From the NCBI GenBank assembly GCA_026414225.1, contig JAOAJK010000016.1, positions 1 to 32,461 on the forward strand: a DNA stretch of 32,461 nt. Direction: 5' to 3'. How positions within the stretch are numbered: position 1 is the stretch's first letter; the number at the start of each line of letters is the position of its first letter. Source of the DNA: Thermoplasmata archaeon. Its GTDB lineage: Archaea > Thermoplasmatota > Thermoplasmata > Lutacidiplasmatales > SKW197. Positions 14,704 to 23,105 of this stretch are shown here, in pieces. A program made the position numbers and the translations under genes. The notes beneath the pieces were generated by a model. The model made no database searches. It saw nothing but the letters and a program-made list of their open reading frames with translations, and was not told the DNA's origin.

Positions 14704-15870
14704 ATGAAACCTAGCCAGTGCACATTTTCAAAAAAGGACCGAAATTGCACGCTCTTTATCTCCACTGCTGGCTGGATATTCGATGCCTATGATATCGTTC
14801 TCTTTTCAATCCTCAGCATCTACATACTCCCAGCATTGAATGTGTCCGCCCAAACCTACGCAATAATCTTCGGCGTCCAGCTTGCGACCACCGCGGTGGG
14901 GGGTGTTCTGTTCGGGATTCTTGCTGACAAAATCGGTAAGAGGGAAGCCCTTACCCTTGACTTCATAGTTTACTCCCTCTCCACAATCCTGATATTTTTC
15001 TCGTTTGACTGGCTCTCGCTTCTGTTTGCAAGATTTGTTGCAGGGCTCGCCATCGGAGGGGAATGGGGCATAAGTTCCTCGCTGCTTAACGATGTTCTGG
15101 GAAAGGAGCACAGGGGCCTCGGTTTTGGAATTCTTCAGTCGGGTTGGAGCGTCGGAGTTGGTGCGGCGGCAATCTCGGCTAGATTTGTAGCAGAAACAGT
15201 TGGCTGGCGGTATTCCTTCCTTATAGGTGTGCTCGCCCTCCTCCTTGCTGCCTATGTTTACTTTAATGTCCCCCACATCCCTCCAAAGCTTCAAAGTTTC
15301 AGGAAGGCGCTGAAAGGTGTGGCTCCCAAGCCACTCGCAACTGCCCTTGTTGTCTCGATTCTCGGGATGTATGCATTTTACCTTGTCTGGACATGGCTTC
15401 CGAGGGAGCTTGTGAACTCTGGCATTCTCACAGGGGAACAGATGTTCATCTTCATAGGACTCTCTGCCATAACCAATGGTGCTGGACACATCCTGTTCGG
15501 GCACTTCTCGGATAAGTTTGGAAGAAAGCGCATCTTCATAATTTACGCTGCTATATTTGTGGTATCTCTCCTGCTCATCCTCTTCATTGTGAGAAACCCA
15601 TTGCTCGTTCTCGGTTCCCTTCTCTCCCTCCAGTATGCCTGCGGCTTTTTTGCCGGCTTCGGTCCCGCTTTTACAGAAATTTTCAGGGAAGACCTGAGAA
15701 CAACCGGTACATCATTCGTTTACAACACCGGGAGGGGCATCTCGGGAATTCTGATAATGGTAAACCTCCTCGGTTTCATCTCAGCAGTATTCAACCTTAG
15801 CATCCTTGCTGCTACCGCTGTTGCCTCAATCTCCGTAGTTCTTGCGGCCGTGCTGTACCAGCGGCTCTGA
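14704..15870 (+). CDS. Major facilitator superfamily transporter
   Basis: Membrane transporter of about 12 helices, 388 residues, substrate unknown. The loop 2-3 motif appears as GGVLFGILADKIGKREAL and its repeat in loop 8-9 as FGHFSDKFGRKR. GLAIGGEWG in helix 4 and FDAYD in helix 1 resemble the sugar/organic-acid (SHS or SP-like) branch, so a carboxylate or aromatic acid is a possible substrate. ATG 14704 is chosen because ATTTTAAC at 14675-14682 is 26 nt upstream, fitting leaderless initiation; GTG 14692 would add four residues. It converges with the ATPase gene with a one-base gap. Confidence 0.9.
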   Translation: MKPSQCTFSKKDRNCTLFISTAGWIFDAYDIVLFSILSIYILPALNVSAQTYAIIFGVQLATTAVGGVLFGILADKIGKREALTLDFIVYSLSTILIFFSFDWLSLLFARFVAGLAIGGEWGISSSLLNDVLGKEHRGLGFGILQSGWSVGVGAAAISARFVAETVGWRYSFLIGVLALLLAAYVYFNVPHIPPKLQSFRKALKGVAPKPLATALVVSILGMYAFYLVWTWLPRELVNSGILTGEQMFIFIGLSAITNGAGHILFGHFSDKFGRKRIFIIYAAIFVVSLLLILFIVRNPLLVLGSLLSLQYACGFFAGFGPAFTEIFREDLRTTGTSFVYNTGRGISGILIMVNLLGFISAVFNLSILAATAVASISVVLAAVLYQRL

Positions 15871-15871
15871 C

Positions 15872-17389
15872 TTACACGATAGGCACGAACTTTATGTTCG
15901 GTGTGCCGAGCAACTCGTCAGCCACAATTGCATAAATTATAGTCCTCGGCTTGATACCGTAAATGCAAGGCGTCCTGTCGATGTCCAGGACTTTGAAGTA
16001 AGTGTCCGCCATGTTTATGATTTCCTGAGTGACCTTCAGCCCTGGCTTCAGCAACCCGATGCCGATGTCCTTGGAAACCTTAATTCTGGCAACTCCGCTG
16101 AACAGGCTCTTGATGGCCGGTGCGTCGCCCTGGATGTATTCGAGTGCATCAAAACCGGTGTATTCTATTATCGGTTTGTTTTCCTTGCCCCTGATTGCCA
16201 GCTCGTTTTCCCTCCATGTACGTATCATTTCTTCTCTTGTTTTCGCGAGTGGCATTACATACGGATAGGGGCTGGTTGCTGAGAAATAGTCAGCAATCCT
16301 CACATATTTGTTGAAGAGTTCCTCTGATACATACCTTGTGAGTTCCTTCTTGAAACTCTCCGGGTGCTCACCGCCAGGCAGCACAGCAATAATTCCCCTT
16401 TCCTGCTTCAGGAAGTTCAGCATCACTGGAATAAGCACTGCATTGTACTCCTCGCTTCCCACATTATCCGCAATTTCGAACACATTGTATGAACCCTTTC
16501 TGAAACCTCCACCCAGCAATCTATCCATATCTGGAATCCCTGTGCTGTAGTAGTTTTCCTTATCGTACTGGATGTTCCACTCCTTCTGGGATGGTGGCGG
16601 ATAATAGGGGGTGAAGCTTGTGAACCTCCCGTTTCTGAGCGTAAGGAGGTAGTAGGGCTGCTTTATTTCCGTTGCTCTCAGTTTTTCAAGGGTTACATGC
16701 CTCACGCGCTTTCTATCGGTTTCACCCCTGCTCAGCGTCACAAGTCCATCGACCAGATACTCAAGCCCACCTGCCTCTGGTTTCTCAAGGACAAACACCA
16801 CATTGGTGTTGGAGTTTTCCACAAGGTCCTTCTGGATTGTCATAACAAACTCTTCCATTTCAATACCATACTTATGGGTTATGCCTTCCACGCTATCTAT
16901 TACGAGTGTGGCTTTATCGGGCAGCACATGCTCTATTCTTGCGTAAATCCTCTCGATTTCGGGCATCCTGTTCTGTTCCAGAAGCACAGTCAACCTTGTT
17001 CTGTCTACCTTCGTAGGAGGCCCTCTTTCCTGGGAGATAGATTTCAGGAATTCTTTGGCTGTCTCGAGGCGCTGCTCTTCCTCTGGGGGTACTTTTGTCT
17101 CCTCTTCTTCTGAGGGTTTGTATAACGCTTCAAGCAGGATTCTGGAGGAATCAATTATCCTTCCACGCATTTCTTTCTCCTTAAGCCAGGGGAATTGAGC
17201 ATACAGTGCGTCATCAGAAACCCTCGTGGAAAGGTAAAATGACTTATCTGGCTCGGCGAGTTCCTCCAGCATCTGAAGTGCAAATGTGGTCTTACCAGTA
17301 CCTGCACCGCCCTTTACCATCAAGGACCTGCCACCAGGTTTCTGAAAGAATTCTACGATTTCCTCAGGGATTGATATCTGTTTTGCCAT
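15872..17389 (-). CDS. GvpD/KaiC-like RecA-superfamily ATPase with degenerate second domain
   Basis: 505-residue soluble P-loop ATPase. The first domain has Walker A GGAGTGKT (residues 27-34) and Walker B ATLVIDS. The start (PEEIVEFFQKPGGRSLMVKGGAGTG) and YLSTRVSDDALYAQFPWL closely resemble GvpD, the haloarchaeal gas-vesicle repressor (about 536 residues). The second domain (from about residue 285) keeps the KaiC-like TGIPDMDRLLGGGFRKGS lead-in, but where the P-loop should be it reads EIADNVGSEEY, so it probably cannot bind ATP normally. No gas-vesicle structural genes are in the window, so a regulatory role is more likely. AAGGGGTG precedes the ATG. It is divergent from the DUF835 gene. Confidence 0.85.
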   Translation of the reverse strand: MAKQISIPEEIVEFFQKPGGRSLMVKGGAGTGKTTFALQMLEELAEPDKSFYLSTRVSDDALYAQFPWLKEKEMRGRIIDSSRILLEALYKPSEEEETKVPPEEEQRLETAKEFLKSISQERGPPTKVDRTRLTVLLEQNRMPEIERIYARIEHVLPDKATLVIDSVEGITHKYGIEMEEFVMTIQKDLVENSNTNVVFVLEKPEAGGLEYLVDGLVTLSRGETDRKRVRHVTLEKLRATEIKQPYYLLTLRNGRFTSFTPYYPPPSQKEWNIQYDKENYYSTGIPDMDRLLGGGFRKGSYNVFEIADNVGSEEYNAVLIPVMLNFLKQERGIIAVLPGGEHPESFKKELTRYVSEELFNKYVRIADYFSATSPYPYVMPLAKTREEMIRTWRENELAIRGKENKPIIEYTGFDALEYIQGDAPAIKSLFSGVARIKVSKDIGIGLLKPGLKVTQEIINMADTYFKVLDIDRTPCIYGIKPRTIIYAIVADELLGTPNIKFVPIV

Positions 17390-17424
17390 TTGGACACCCC
17401 TTCTTTTTCTCCTATATTACAAAC

Positions 17425-17476
17425 CTATTTATAATCTTTCTCTTGGGCGACTTAAACAGGTGAACCTATATATACT
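17425..17476. promoter_or_regulatory. Divergent promoters: GvpD-like ATPase (-) and DUF835 protein (+)
   Basis: The minus-strand TATA ATTATAAATAG (17425-17435) precedes a leader with AAGGGGTG. The plus-strand TATA CTATATATAC (17466-17475) lies 26 nt before ATG 17497, so that transcript should be leaderless. The two boxes are 40 bases apart, so the genes could be coregulated. Confidence 0.65.
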
Positions 17477-17496
17477 TCACTGCATTTTTCCTGTTG

Positions 17497-19314
17497 ATGT
17501 TCGGAGCAATGTTGAAAAAGTTTGGTGCCTGGTGGCTGACAGCGTTTGTGCTACTGTTGCTGCTCCTTAACATCCCTGCAACAGTGGCAGAGGATGGGTC
17601 CATAACAGTGACCGCAGATTTTGAAGTGCTGCAGTATGCTGAGGGGGGAGGACATATTACTTGGCGGCTGGAGGGTATTGCGGCTACCGAGTACCGGCGT
17701 GCCCTTCTGGTCCATCTTTACGGGGAGAATGCGACCACCGCTAACATCTCCGCCAGAGACCTGTTCAACAGGTATTTTGTCGGTTATGGCAGTGTCGAGA
17801 GCTGTCTTGAAGGTGTCCAAGGCTACAAAAAAATCCGGGTATGGGGCGTGGAAATCCGCCGCTCGGAACCTCTGAGCAAAGGCGATTATGGCTCGGGTGA
17901 GGCGGCACTTGAGGTGGATACCACGGGACTGCTTGGAACCACATGGAATTCCCAGGAAAGCATTGAGATCAAATATCTTCTTGGTTGCAGGATGTATGAG
18001 GAGACGGAGAAATCCAACCCACTGCTGGCACATTTCGCTCTTGTTAAAGTGCTGTATGCCCCGTTTTACTACGCAATCAACAACACCACAAAGCTGGAAG
18101 ATGTAAAGGTGGGGGTAGAGGTAGCGAACAACTCCGGGAACTGGACCCTTGGACCCTCCGCATCTGACAAATATCCAGTGACATTTCACACAGTTGCTTA
18201 CGTTGTGGGTGCCCTTTCCTGCTCCGAGTTCTCAGGAGTAAGTCCACTCGTGATACGGACGCCAGTGGGTTACATAATCAAGCTGGATGCCACCTATGAC
18301 ACCTGGCAACCTTCTTCCTTCACATTCTCCCCGCTTGACCCCATCGAATCCCCGGCAATGATTTTCGTAGTTCTGATTGTCTTCATCGTCCTCCTCAGGT
18401 ACTTCCCGAATACATTTTTCATCAGGTTCAGACAGAAATTACCCAAGGAGTTGCGGGCGAATGTCAAGAAAATCAGATGGTGGCACTACACGGTTCTCCT
18501 CCTATGCATTCTCTACATCTTGGTGTACTTTTTTGCTGGCGTATACCTGGGAGGAATTGCAATGATTGTGCTGGGAGTTCTGCTGGTGGTGCCGGATGCG
18601 GTGGCATCGTACTACCTTTACAAGAAAAAGTTTGAGAAGATAAAGGTGATTCCGATAAAGAAGGAAGTGCCTCCACCGGCACCCATGCCCCAGGCCCCTG
18701 CTACGGCTCCAGGCATTGACAAAACCATTCAATGCAGCCAGTGCGGTACCAGCTTCCCGATAAAGTATACTGGCGAGCCAGTTGAGGTGGAATGTCCAAA
18801 ATGTCATGCAAGGGGAATATTCAAAGGGGAGGAAAAACGTACGATGAAGATAGAGCACGGGATGAACAACTTGCTGATAACCAAAGACATTGCTGCCTTC
18901 TATAAACAGATAAACGAAATTTCAAAGCAGCACCCGGTACTGTGCCTCTCCACGCAGTTTCCTGACAAGATCAGGCAGTCATATGGACTTCAGAATGCCA
19001 AATTTGAATGGATTTCGTCCATGAGCACCAAGGAGGGGACCAAACCCCTTGACCCAAAACGCCTTGAATTTGAAATCATGCTCACGATAAGCTCGTTCAT
19101 GCGGAACAACCAGAAGGCGGTGGTGGTGATTGACGGGCTCGAGATGCTGATTGTAGAAAACAGTTTCGATAAGGTACTCAAGTTCGTGAAGAAGGTAGTG
19201 GACATTGCCAACACGACCCAGTCAATGATTTATGTGCCCTTAAGTCCAGGCACCCTCACTCCAGACCAGGAGGCAATGCTGAGCAAGGCATTTGATAGGG
19301 TGTGGAAGGACTGA
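17497..19314 (+). CDS. Membrane protein with extracellular domain, zinc ribbon and C-terminal DUF835 domain
   Basis: 605-residue probable membrane receptor. Order: signal peptide (WWLTAFVLLLLLLNIPATVA), an extracellular domain of about 250 residues with several possible N-glycosylation sites, three hydrophobic segments (AMIFVVLIVFIVLL about 289, YTVLLLCILYILVYFFAGVYL and AMIVLGVLLVVPDAVASYYL), a Pro/Ala linker, a zinc ribbon (CSQC and CPKC, 16 residues apart between pairs) and a C-terminal DUF835-like domain (LLITKDIAAFYKQINEI to AVVVIDGLEMLI). DUF835 is a degenerate ATPase-like domain common in archaeal signalling proteins. The leaderless ATG 17497 fits the TATA box at 17466. It is 27 bases ahead of the STAND ATPase, suggesting a sensor-effector pair. 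Confidence 0.82.
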   Translation: MFGAMLKKFGAWWLTAFVLLLLLLNIPATVAEDGSITVTADFEVLQYAEGGGHITWRLEGIAATEYRRALLVHLYGENATTANISARDLFNRYFVGYGSVESCLEGVQGYKKIRVWGVEIRRSEPLSKGDYGSGEAALEVDTTGLLGTTWNSQESIEIKYLLGCRMYEETEKSNPLLAHFALVKVLYAPFYYAINNTTKLEDVKVGVEVANNSGNWTLGPSASDKYPVTFHTVAYVVGALSCSEFSGVSPLVIRTPVGYIIKLDATYDTWQPSSFTFSPLDPIESPAMIFVVLIVFIVLLRYFPNTFFIRFRQKLPKELRANVKKIRWWHYTVLLLCILYILVYFFAGVYLGGIAMIVLGVLLVVPDAVASYYLYKKKFEKIKVIPIKKEVPPPAPMPQAPATAPGIDKTIQCSQCGTSFPIKYTGEPVEVECPKCHARGIFKGEEKRTMKIEHGMNNLLITKDIAAFYKQINEISKQHPVLCLSTQFPDKIRQSYGLQNAKFEWISSMSTKEGTKPLDPKRLEFEIMLTISSFMRNNQKAVVVIDGLEMLIVENSFDKVLKFVKKVVDIANTTQSMIYVPLSPGTLTPDQEAMLSKAFDRVWKD

Positions 19315-19341
19315 GTTTGGAGAAAAGGAGTAGCGCGTTTC

Positions 19342-21918
19342 ATGCTCCAGTGGTTTATCGACAGAGAGGCAGAAGTTTCAGAACTCATGGAAGCAATGGC
19401 AGATGTAGATAAACGCGGTTCCATGTACTTTATAACAGGCCCCACGGGTATCGGTAAAACAGCGTTCTGCACCAATATCAGCAGTATCGCATCTGGGAAA
19501 GGGTTTTCAGTGCTTACTGGCAGATGCATTTATGAAAATACGGTGCCCTATTTCCCGATCCACGAACTGTTTGGCCGATTTTCAAAAACCGAAAAAAAGG
19601 AGATGTATATTCCACTCGGTCTGAGCATCGCGGAGGGCGGAGAGAGGATAGCAGGCGGCGGATGGCGAAATCCCAACCAGGAAAAATTGATGGTGCTCGA
19701 GAATTTTGTCCGTAAATTCAACGCGATCGCAAAAGAAACCCCAGTGCTGCTTGTTCTCGACGACATCCAGTGGGCGGATTCCGGCACTCTCGGACTGGTC
19801 CATTACCTTTCAAGGACCATCCAGAACATGCGGATGGTAGCCCTTGTGGCCTACAACACCGAAGCCCTGGCTACCGGAGGAAATTCAGTTTTTGTGGACA
19901 CGGTGAAAAATATTCACATTGAAAGGGGCTGCAGGACCCTCGAGATTAAGCCATTTACCATAGACCAGGTCGCACAACTCCTCACGAAAATCCTCGGAAC
20001 CTGGAAACTTCCAGAGGAGCTTATTTCCAGGATCTATAACCTTTCGGAGGGCAACCCTTTCTTTGCGGAGGAACTGGGAAGAACCATACTTGAAGAGGGA
20101 ATTTTTGACAGGGAGAGCCGCAGGTTGAAGGTCTCAGTAAATGAGCTGGATTTACCCCAGAGTATCAAAAGCGTTATCCTGCATAGAATTTCCAGATTGA
20201 ACGAGGTTGAGCGGAAGGTGGTGCGGATTGCTGCAGTTATCGGAAGAAGATTTGAATACCCTGTACTCAAAGGGCTGGGAGGGATGAAGGAGGAGGAACT
20301 GCTGGATACCATAGACAGGTTGAGGGCAGAAGGCATACTCCAAGAGAACACCGGAAGTGTGGAAGGTTATGAATTCACTTCAAATCTAATCTGGGAGACC
20401 GCTTACAGGGACACCTCCAGCCAGCGGAGAAAATTGCTCCATGAAAGGGTGGCTGCAGAAATTGAGAAGAACCATAAGGATGAGAGCAGATACTGGGGCG
20501 AAATCGGACTGCACTACATTCTCGGGGGAAACTTTGAGAAAGGGGTGAAGTATTTGATTCTCGCTGCGAATCATGCGGCGACCAATTATGGAACTGAAGA
20601 ATGTTTCCGCAGTGCAGTCGAAGCGGAGAAGGGTTTGAAAAATGTTCAGGACCCCAAGTTGAGGGACCATTATGCCTCGGAGGTCTACAGGTTGCTTGGA
20701 GATTGCTTTGTGGTGAAGGGGGAATATGCCCTGGCAATAGAAAATTACAATCGTGCCCTCCAACACTGCAAGGACACGGAGGGAAAAATCAGAATTTGGA
20801 TAAAGCTTACTGAACCGCATATGCGAAGGGGCGAGCTGAGCAGTGCCATCGGGGTTTTGGAGAAAGCACTGGAAGAAGTTGGTAAGGAGGACTATCGAAC
20901 GAGGGGAGAGGTTTTCAGGAACATGGGCTGGGTGCATGAAAAAATGGGAAATTACAGGAGGGCGGTGGAATTTTATGAAAAGAGTGTTGAGCTCTGCAAG
21001 AAGCACGAAGACGAAATTGAACTGGGTGAGTGCTATCACAGGTTAGGAACCGGATTGTTTTACCTCGGAGATTTCAAAAGGGCGCGGCAATATCTGGAGA
21101 AAGGTCTGGAAATCAGGGCAAAGCACCGGATGAAGAGGGAAATCGCGATTTCCTACAACAACCTTGGAATTGTTCTGAACAACATGGGGGAACATGAGTT
21201 GGCACTGGATTACTTCATGAAGGCAAAGAAGCTATGGGAGGACCTCGGGGATTTGCTGGGCGTCGCAGCAGTTACCAACAACATCGCATTGATTTATGGA
21301 TTGAGGGGAGAGCGGCTTGAGGAAATTGCGTTTTACAGGAAGGTAATTGAAATTGTGAGACGCATCCGGGAACGGGAGACGGAAATGATTGTGATGACCA
21401 ATCTCGGACTCGCATATGAGGACATAGGGGAGTACGAAACTGCGATTGAATGCTACCGTGCCACTATTGAAATTTCGAGGGAAATGGGAGAAAAGAGGAT
21501 GCAGTCAAATGCAATGGGGAGCATGGCGACGGCATATGCCCGCCTCGGACGCATCGAGGAAGCAATCGAGTATGCCCACTACGCAATTGGAATGGCTGAG
21601 GAAACTGGAAGCATGGAATTTATCGGTAGTGCGAATGCAAACATGGGAGAGGTTATGCGGATTGCAAGAAGATTTGAAATTGCTGAGGAGTATTTTAAAA
21701 AGGCAGGCGAAATCTACCAAAAAATTGAACTGGATGACGGGATTAACACGGTTAAATTTTACCTGGCTAAACTGTATATTGAGACTGAAAGATTTGAAGA
21801 GGCAAAGAGAAATCTGGCTGAAGCAATGGCATTTTACACCAGAAGTGGAAACAAATCGATGCTCAGGAAGATTCAGAAGGAGCTTGAAAAGGTCCATGCA
21901 CGTACTGGAACCGATTGA
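19342..21918 (+). CDS. STAND-type AAA ATPase with TPR repeats
   Basis: 858-residue cytoplasmic signalling ATPase. The N-terminal ATPase (residues 1-250) has Walker A GPTGIGKT (33-40) and Walker B LLVLDDIQWAD (about 134-145), the predicted-ATPase family that includes MalT-like regulators. A helical region (about 250-380) contains SEGNPFFAEEL and VERKVVRIAAVIGRRFEYP, typical of this family. From about 385 to the end at least ten tetratricopeptide repeats occur (YYRRAVEFYEKSVELCKK-like helices, GLEIRAKHRMKREIAISYNNLG). No C-terminal DNA-binding domain or cyclase domain is visible, so it likely acts by protein contact. AAAGGAG precedes ATG 19342. It lies between DUF835 and glgM. Confidence 0.88.
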   Translation: MLQWFIDREAEVSELMEAMADVDKRGSMYFITGPTGIGKTAFCTNISSIASGKGFSVLTGRCIYENTVPYFPIHELFGRFSKTEKKEMYIPLGLSIAEGGERIAGGGWRNPNQEKLMVLENFVRKFNAIAKETPVLLVLDDIQWADSGTLGLVHYLSRTIQNMRMVALVAYNTEALATGGNSVFVDTVKNIHIERGCRTLEIKPFTIDQVAQLLTKILGTWKLPEELISRIYNLSEGNPFFAEELGRTILEEGIFDRESRRLKVSVNELDLPQSIKSVILHRISRLNEVERKVVRIAAVIGRRFEYPVLKGLGGMKEEELLDTIDRLRAEGILQENTGSVEGYEFTSNLIWETAYRDTSSQRRKLLHERVAAEIEKNHKDESRYWGEIGLHYILGGNFEKGVKYLILAANHAATNYGTEECFRSAVEAEKGLKNVQDPKLRDHYASEVYRLLGDCFVVKGEYALAIENYNRALQHCKDTEGKIRIWIKLTEPHMRRGELSSAIGVLEKALEEVGKEDYRTRGEVFRNMGWVHEKMGNYRRAVEFYEKSVELCKKHEDEIELGECYHRLGTGLFYLGDFKRARQYLEKGLEIRAKHRMKREIAISYNNLGIVLNNMGEHELALDYFMKAKKLWEDLGDLLGVAAVTNNIALIYGLRGERLEEIAFYRKVIEIVRRIRERETEMIVMTNLGLAYEDIGEYETAIECYRATIEISREMGEKRMQSNAMGSMATAYARLGRIEEAIEYAHYAIGMAEETGSMEFIGSANANMGEVMRIARRFEIAEEYFKKAGEIYQKIELDDGINTVKFYLAKLYIETERFEEAKRNLAEAMAFYTRSGNKSMLRKIQKELEKVHARTGTD

Positions 21919-21965
21919 AGGGCTTTTCCGATAAAGTTAAGATTTGTGATGCTTTTGCCGGATGC

Positions 21966-23105
21966 ATGAAAGTCACAATGATGGCGCTTGAGTATCCCCC
22001 AAACATTTATGGAGGTGTTGGGATCCATCTGAAGTATCTCACGAAGGCGCTCCTGAAGTTCATGGAGGTGGAGGTCCGGACAATTGGCTCAGAACCTCCC
22101 ACGAAGATCGATGGCGTTCCTGTGAAATATTTCTCCCCGTGGAAAGCGATGGGGGATGTGAAGGAGCGGCATGGAAAGGTCCTGGAGACCCTTTCGCTCT
22201 GCCTCGCCCTTGTTGCTGAGCCAATAGATGGTGAGATTGTCCACACCCACACATGGTACACCAACCTTGCGGGACTTTACGCTAAGAAACTTTACGGGAA
22301 AAAACTTCTGGCAACCGTGCATTCGCTGGAACCGCTCAGGCCATGGAAGGCCGAACAGATCGGGAGCGGTTACAACTTGAGTGTGTGGATGGAGAAAACC
22401 GGACTCGAGGAATGCGATAGAATAATTGCGGTTTCCGAGGAAATGAAGAAGGACATCCAGGAGGTTTATGGAATCCCCGGTAACAGAATTTCAGTTATTC
22501 ATAATGGGATTGACATAGAAAAATACAGAAAGCAGGAGAATGAGGGATTGCTCAGAAACCTGGGTGTGAGAAAACCCTACATCCTTTTTGTAGGCCGTCT
22601 CACAAGGCAGAAGGGAATTTTCGAGCTTGTGGAGGCGATGAAGGAAGTGAGGGCAACCCTCGTGCTTGTGACTGGAAAGCCAGATACTCCAGAGATTGAG
22701 GGGGAGCTTGCGGTAAAACTCAAGGGAATGGAGAATATAATCTGGCTTAACCGTATGCTATCCGAGACGGAGATAATTGCCCTCTACTCGAGTGCACGGC
22801 TTTTTGTCTGTCCCTCGATTTACGAGCCATTCGGGATTATCAACCTCGAGGCAATGGCCTGCGGGGCACCTGTGGTGGCTTCGGCCGTGGGGGGAATAAA
22901 GGAGGTAATCCAGGATGGAAAGAACGGGGTCCTTGTTGAACCGGGCAATGTGGAGGCCCTGGCGGAGGCAATTAATAGGGTACTTGCGGATGATGAGTTA
23001 AGGGAGCGGTTGATTGTTGAGGGAAGGCGGAGAGCGGAGGAATTTGCATGGGAAAGAATTGCCAGGAAAACCTACTTGCTTTACAGGGAGGTTCTGGGTG
23101 CATGA
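21966..23105 (+). CDS. glgM: GlgM-like glycosyltransferase (Corynebacterium-type GlgA, GT4)
   Basis: Probable alpha-glucan glycosyltransferase. The family (TIGR02149-type GlgA) includes GlgM, which makes alpha-maltose-1-phosphate from ADP-glucose and glucose-1-phosphate. 379 residues, GT-B fold. MALEYPPNIYGGVGIHLKYL at the N-terminus is the donor/acceptor loop. FVGRLTRQKGI and the catalytic EPFGIINLEAM (about residues 287-297) followed by GAPVVASAVGGIKEV bind the nucleotide sugar. ATG 21966 was chosen because it places the first beta strand as in the family. An upstream TTG at 21915 would add 17 atypical residues and overlap the ATPase stop. Its stop overlaps the maltokinase ATG in an ATGA arrangement. 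Sucrose-synthase- or other GT4 activities cannot be excluded. Confidence 0.88.
   Translation: MKVTMMALEYPPNIYGGVGIHLKYLTKALLKFMEVEVRTIGSEPPTKIDGVPVKYFSPWKAMGDVKERHGKVLETLSLCLALVAEPIDGEIVHTHTWYTNLAGLYAKKLYGKKLLATVHSLEPLRPWKAEQIGSGYNLSVWMEKTGLEECDRIIAVSEEMKKDIQEVYGIPGNRISVIHNGIDIEKYRKQENEGLLRNLGVRKPYILFVGRLTRQKGIFELVEAMKEVRATLVLVTGKPDTPEIEGELAVKLKGMENIIWLNRMLSETEIIALYSSARLFVCPSIYEPFGIINLEAMACGAPVVASAVGGIKEVIQDGKNGVLVEPGNVEALAEAINRVLADDELRERLIVEGRRRAEEFAWERIARKTYLLYREVLGA

Noticed and set aside
15872-17389. Part of a gas-vesicle gene cluster
   Set aside because: Only a GvpD-like ATPase is present; no small GvpA, GvpO or other structural proteins occur nearby.
19342-21918. LuxR/MalT-type transcription factor or defence NLR
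   Set aside because: No C-terminal HTH and no nuclease, TIR or other effector domain is visible, and the neighbours are sugar-metabolism genes.
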